Position numbers and translations under genes: made by a program. Positions 41,180 to 41,882 of a stretch of DNA of 41,882 nt are shown here, in pieces; positions within the stretch are counted from its first letter, which is position 1, and every line of letters starts with the position of its first letter. Under the pieces are notes generated by a model. That model was not told the DNA's origin, did not search any database, and saw nothing but the letters and a program-made list of their open reading frames with translations. The stretch is taken from positions 1 through 41,882 of the forward strand of contig JAIPFN010000012.1 of assembly GCA_021736615.1 (NCBI GenBank), written 5' to 3'. The stretch comes from Phycisphaerae bacterium (GTDB lineage: Bacteria; Planctomycetota; Phycisphaerae; Sedimentisphaerales; Anaerohalosphaeraceae).

Positions 41180-41563
41180 TTATTGATCTAAAAACTTTTC
41201 ATATGCGTCGGTATCCATCAAGCTCTCAAACTCTGCAATATCGTCAGCCTTGATCTTCGCGATCCAGGCCTGTTCACAAGCATCGCCCTTAAACAAATCC
41301 AGATTATCGGCCAGATCTTCATTGACAGCCGTAATCTCCCCGCCAACCGGCGCATACAGATCCGAAGCCGCTTTTACCGACTCTATCGTACAGAGCTCCG
41401 AGCCTTTTTCAACCTTGTCACCGACAGACGGCAATTCGAGATAAACAATATCACCCAACTGCTCGATGGCATAATCCGAAAGTCCTACGCTAATAACACC
41501 CGACTCTGCGTCAAGCATTGCCCATTCGTGAGATTCCAAATACCTTAATTTTTTGTCAGCCAT
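41180..41563 (-). CDS. gcvH: Glycine cleavage system H protein
   Basis: A 127-residue lipoyl-carrier that shuttles the aminomethyl group between the P, T and L proteins of glycine cleavage. The lipoylation site is Lys64 in ESVKAASDLYAPV, preceded by the hallmark EQLGDIVYLELPSVGDKVEKG and followed by GGEITAVNEDLADN. Length is normal. AGGAGTAAAG precedes the ATG. No other gcv gene is within the window; the next gene on this strand lies beyond the shared terminator and is unrelated. Confidence 0.97.
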   Translation of the reverse strand: MADKKLRYLESHEWAMLDAESGVISVGLSDYAIEQLGDIVYLELPSVGDKVEKGSELCTIESVKAASDLYAPVGGEITAVNEDLADNLDLFKGDACEQAWIAKIKADDIAEFESLMDTDAYEKFLDQ

Positions 41564-41807
41564 TCTTTACTCCTGAAAATATTCTAAAACATTAAATAGC
41601 CTCATCCGGCTTACCCTGACCTTGCCGAAAGAAAGGCCGAATCCTAAATTATACATTATACAATATGCTGCATCCGCCTTTAGCGAAGTCTTTATTCATT
41701 TCAAACCTTTCAAACCTTATTATTTCGTTACACTTTAGCAAAGTGTTCTATACATTTTGTCATTGCTGTCCAAGACAATTTAGTTTTTCAATAAGAAAGC
41801 AGCTTAA

Positions 41808-41882
41808 ATGCATAAAATCAATGCTCTTAAGGCAGGTTTTGCAAGGTTAAAGAACAGGTTACAATATAATGCTGTCCTAAAA
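41808..41882 (+). CDS. Possible 5' end of a gene cut by the window edge
   Basis: ATG 41808 opens a frame that runs to the window edge without a stop (25 codons, Lys/Leu/Arg/Asn-rich: MHKINALKAGFARLKNRL). A weak AAGAAAG lies about 12 bases upstream. The 244 bases between gcvH and this point contain a partial copy of the AT-rich element (ATTATACATTATACAATA at about 41649-41666) and a CACTTT/AAAGTG hairpin (41731-41745). Too short to assign. Confidence 0.35.
   Translation, partial: MHKINALKAGFARLKNRLQYNAVLK

Overview
The window looks like chromosomal DNA of a planctomycete of class Phycisphaerae, possibly a Sedimentisphaerales-like anaerobe. This is inferred from gene content only. The main pointers are the C-terminal dockerin-like tail of the large surface protein (two Ca-loops ending in LLDLAILAKHW), a type III glutamine synthetase, a nickel superoxide dismutase with its own signal peptide, and a planctomycete-style type II secretion operon with a PilM/PilN fusion. 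No rRNA, tRNA, CRISPR array, transposase or phage gene was seen.

Layout. 1-7916 (+ strand): the 3' end of an unknown gene, zwf, two small lipoproteins (one carrying a YHS metal-binding domain), a small siroheme [4Fe-4S] reductase, a ferritin-like di-iron protein, exported Ni-SOD, a second N-terminally shortened siroheme protein, a TIGR02757/DUF2400 protein and an orphan transglutaminase-like protein. The group from YHS protein to second siroheme protein reads as a metal, redox and oxygen-defence neighbourhood. 8173-19423 (- strand): a complete T2SS operon in the order E-F-G-H-I-J-K-L-M-C-D, with genes mostly overlapping or a few bases apart. It is preceded by a secreted protein (19683-20408) with eight 21-bp GARGGD(R/S) repeats. 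20751-22172 (+): a His-rich membrane protein and a Fur/Zur-type regulator, with a perfect 17-bp palindrome over the -35 box of a clear promoter.

22186-28995 (- strand) is the most unusual part. It is a three-gene operon encoding a membrane-anchored caspase-fold peptidase, a lipoprotein with TPR-like, CsgG/FlgO-like and PDZ-like regions, and an exported CsgG/FlgO-DUF4384-subtilase fusion with an intact Asp/His/Ser triad. A good promoter (TTGAAT-N17-TATAAT) lies upstream and palindromic elements sit in both internal gaps. It may be an uncharacterised envelope protease-signalling system. 29427-37830 (- strand) is ammonium assimilation: gltB-gltD (8-nt overlap) and a separate type III glnA. 38543-41086 (+) is an FG-GAP/beta-propeller dockerin protein convergent with gcvH (41180-41563, -), sharing a perfect 14-bp bidirectional terminator hairpin. 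The window ends in a possible partial gene at 41808.

A recurrent feature is a two-hairpin intergenic element (a CGGCC...GGCCG hairpin, about 35-40 AT-rich bases, then a ten-base hairpin ending CAGTTTG or CAGTTAG). It occurs whole at 3551-3629 and 24615-24683, and apparently as fragments elsewhere. Further dispersed-repeat-like palindromes lie at 6076-6134, 29158-29400 and 35652-35707.
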